NCBI GenBank assembly: GCA_016788945.1
Contig: JAEUSA010000215.1
Coordinates: 1 to 5,250 of the forward strand
DNA length: 5,250 nucleotides
Source of the DNA: Leptospiraceae bacterium
GTDB taxonomy: Bacteria; Spirochaetota; Leptospiria; Turneriellales; Turneriellaceae
Direction of reading: 5' to 3'
Under the pieces are notes generated by a model. It was given only the letters and a program-made list of their open reading frames with translations. It had not been told where the DNA came from and did not search any database. Each line of letters starts with the position of its first letter. The stretch's first letter is position 1. This document shows positions 4,857-5,250 of this stretch, piece by piece. Made by a program: the position numbers and the translations under genes.

Positions 4857-5250
4857 TTAGGTACCGCTGATGTCTTCAAACGTGCGCTGCGTTTCGACTT
4901 TCTCGAACGCCTCGATGATATCGCCTACCTTTATGTCATTGAAGTTTTCGACCAGAATACCGCATTCGAAACCTTCTTTGACCTCGCTGGCGTCATCTTG
5001 AAAGCGTTTGAGCGATTTGAGCGAACCCGTGTAAACGACGGCGCCATCGCGCAAGACGCGCACGCTGTTTGAACGTTTGATGAATCCTGAACGTACCTGA
5101 CAACCCGCGACGGTGCCCATGCCCGAAATTTTGAACACCTGCCGGACTTCGGCTTCGCCGTTGACCTTCTCAGAAATATCGGGCGACAGTAGACCGGCAA
5201 GCGCCAGTTTCATATCGTCGATTGCTTGATAAATAATACTGTAATTCTTG
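4857..5250 (-). CDS. infB: Translation initiation factor IF-2, C-terminal fragment
   Basis: The 3' end of a gene that continues past the right edge; 130 complete codons plus the stop are present. The segment begins NYSIIYQAIDDMKLALAGLL, which matches the IF-2 stretch NIIYDAIDDVKAAMEGLL. It continues with GEAEVRQVFKISGMGTVAGC, then VRVLRDGAVVYTGSLKSLKRF, and near the end ECGILVENFNDIKVGDIIEAFE. These are the hallmark sequences of the last beta-barrel (domain IV/C2), which binds the formyl-methionyl end of initiator tRNA on the ribosome. The GTPase domain lies outside the window. The reading frame is open from the window edge, so the ATG at 5211-5213 is internal and not a start. Stop TAA at 4857-4859; rbfA follows after 15 bases and is almost certainly in the same operon. 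Confidence 0.97.
   Translation of the reverse strand, partial: KNYSIIYQAIDDMKLALAGLLSPDISEKVNGEAEVRQVFKISGMGTVAGCQVRSGFIKRSNSVRVLRDGAVVYTGSLKSLKRFQDDASEVKEGFECGILVENFNDIKVGDIIEAFEKVETQRTFEDISGT

Noticed and set aside
4467..5072. Plus-strand 201-residue frame opposite rbfA and infB
   Set aside because: The minus strand encodes two clear conserved translation proteins here; the plus-strand frame is their antisense shadow and crosses both genes.

Overview
The window is bacterial, gene-dense and moderately GC-rich. It reads as a core translation operon (infB-rbfA) next to a signalling and envelope neighbourhood. The host cannot be named from this sequence alone. A membrane-anchored cyclase with a ferredoxin domain, and in-frame repeat insertions, would fit a free-living spirochaete of the Leptospirales or a proteobacterium, but this is a weak inference.

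Left part (1-863, minus strand): the first 51 codons of a stress-response kinase of the SrkA/YihE/RdoA type run off the left edge. Directly upstream is a FecR-domain protein with one membrane segment. The two are 39 bases apart and probably co-transcribed. A 106-base divergent intergenic region follows.

Middle part (970-4401, plus strand): first comes a small exported protein that resembles the YbjN family. Next is a 92-base inverted-repeat element (1491-1582) that can fold into a three-way junction. It is followed by a 553-residue class III adenylate cyclase with a six-helix, histidine-rich SdhC/cytochrome-b-like membrane anchor and an adrenodoxin-type [2Fe-2S] domain. The arrangement suggests cAMP synthesis controlled by quinone or redox state. 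The cyclase stop overlaps the start (TGATG) of a short-chain dehydrogenase/reductase gene.

That SDR gene is the most unusual part of the window. It carries two separate in-frame arrays, each exactly three units of 57 bp (3298-3468 and 3733-3903). One lies just before the first Rossmann strand and one just after the NAG motif. Removing both leaves a canonical 266-residue SDR with complete motifs. The units are open in nearly all six frames and contain hairpins. They behave like small protein-inserting repeat elements, comparable in principle to the rickettsial palindromic elements.

Right part (4422-5250, minus strand): rbfA and the 3' end of infB, 15 bases apart, converge on the SDR gene. A nested hairpin overlaps both stop codons and probably ends transcription from both sides.
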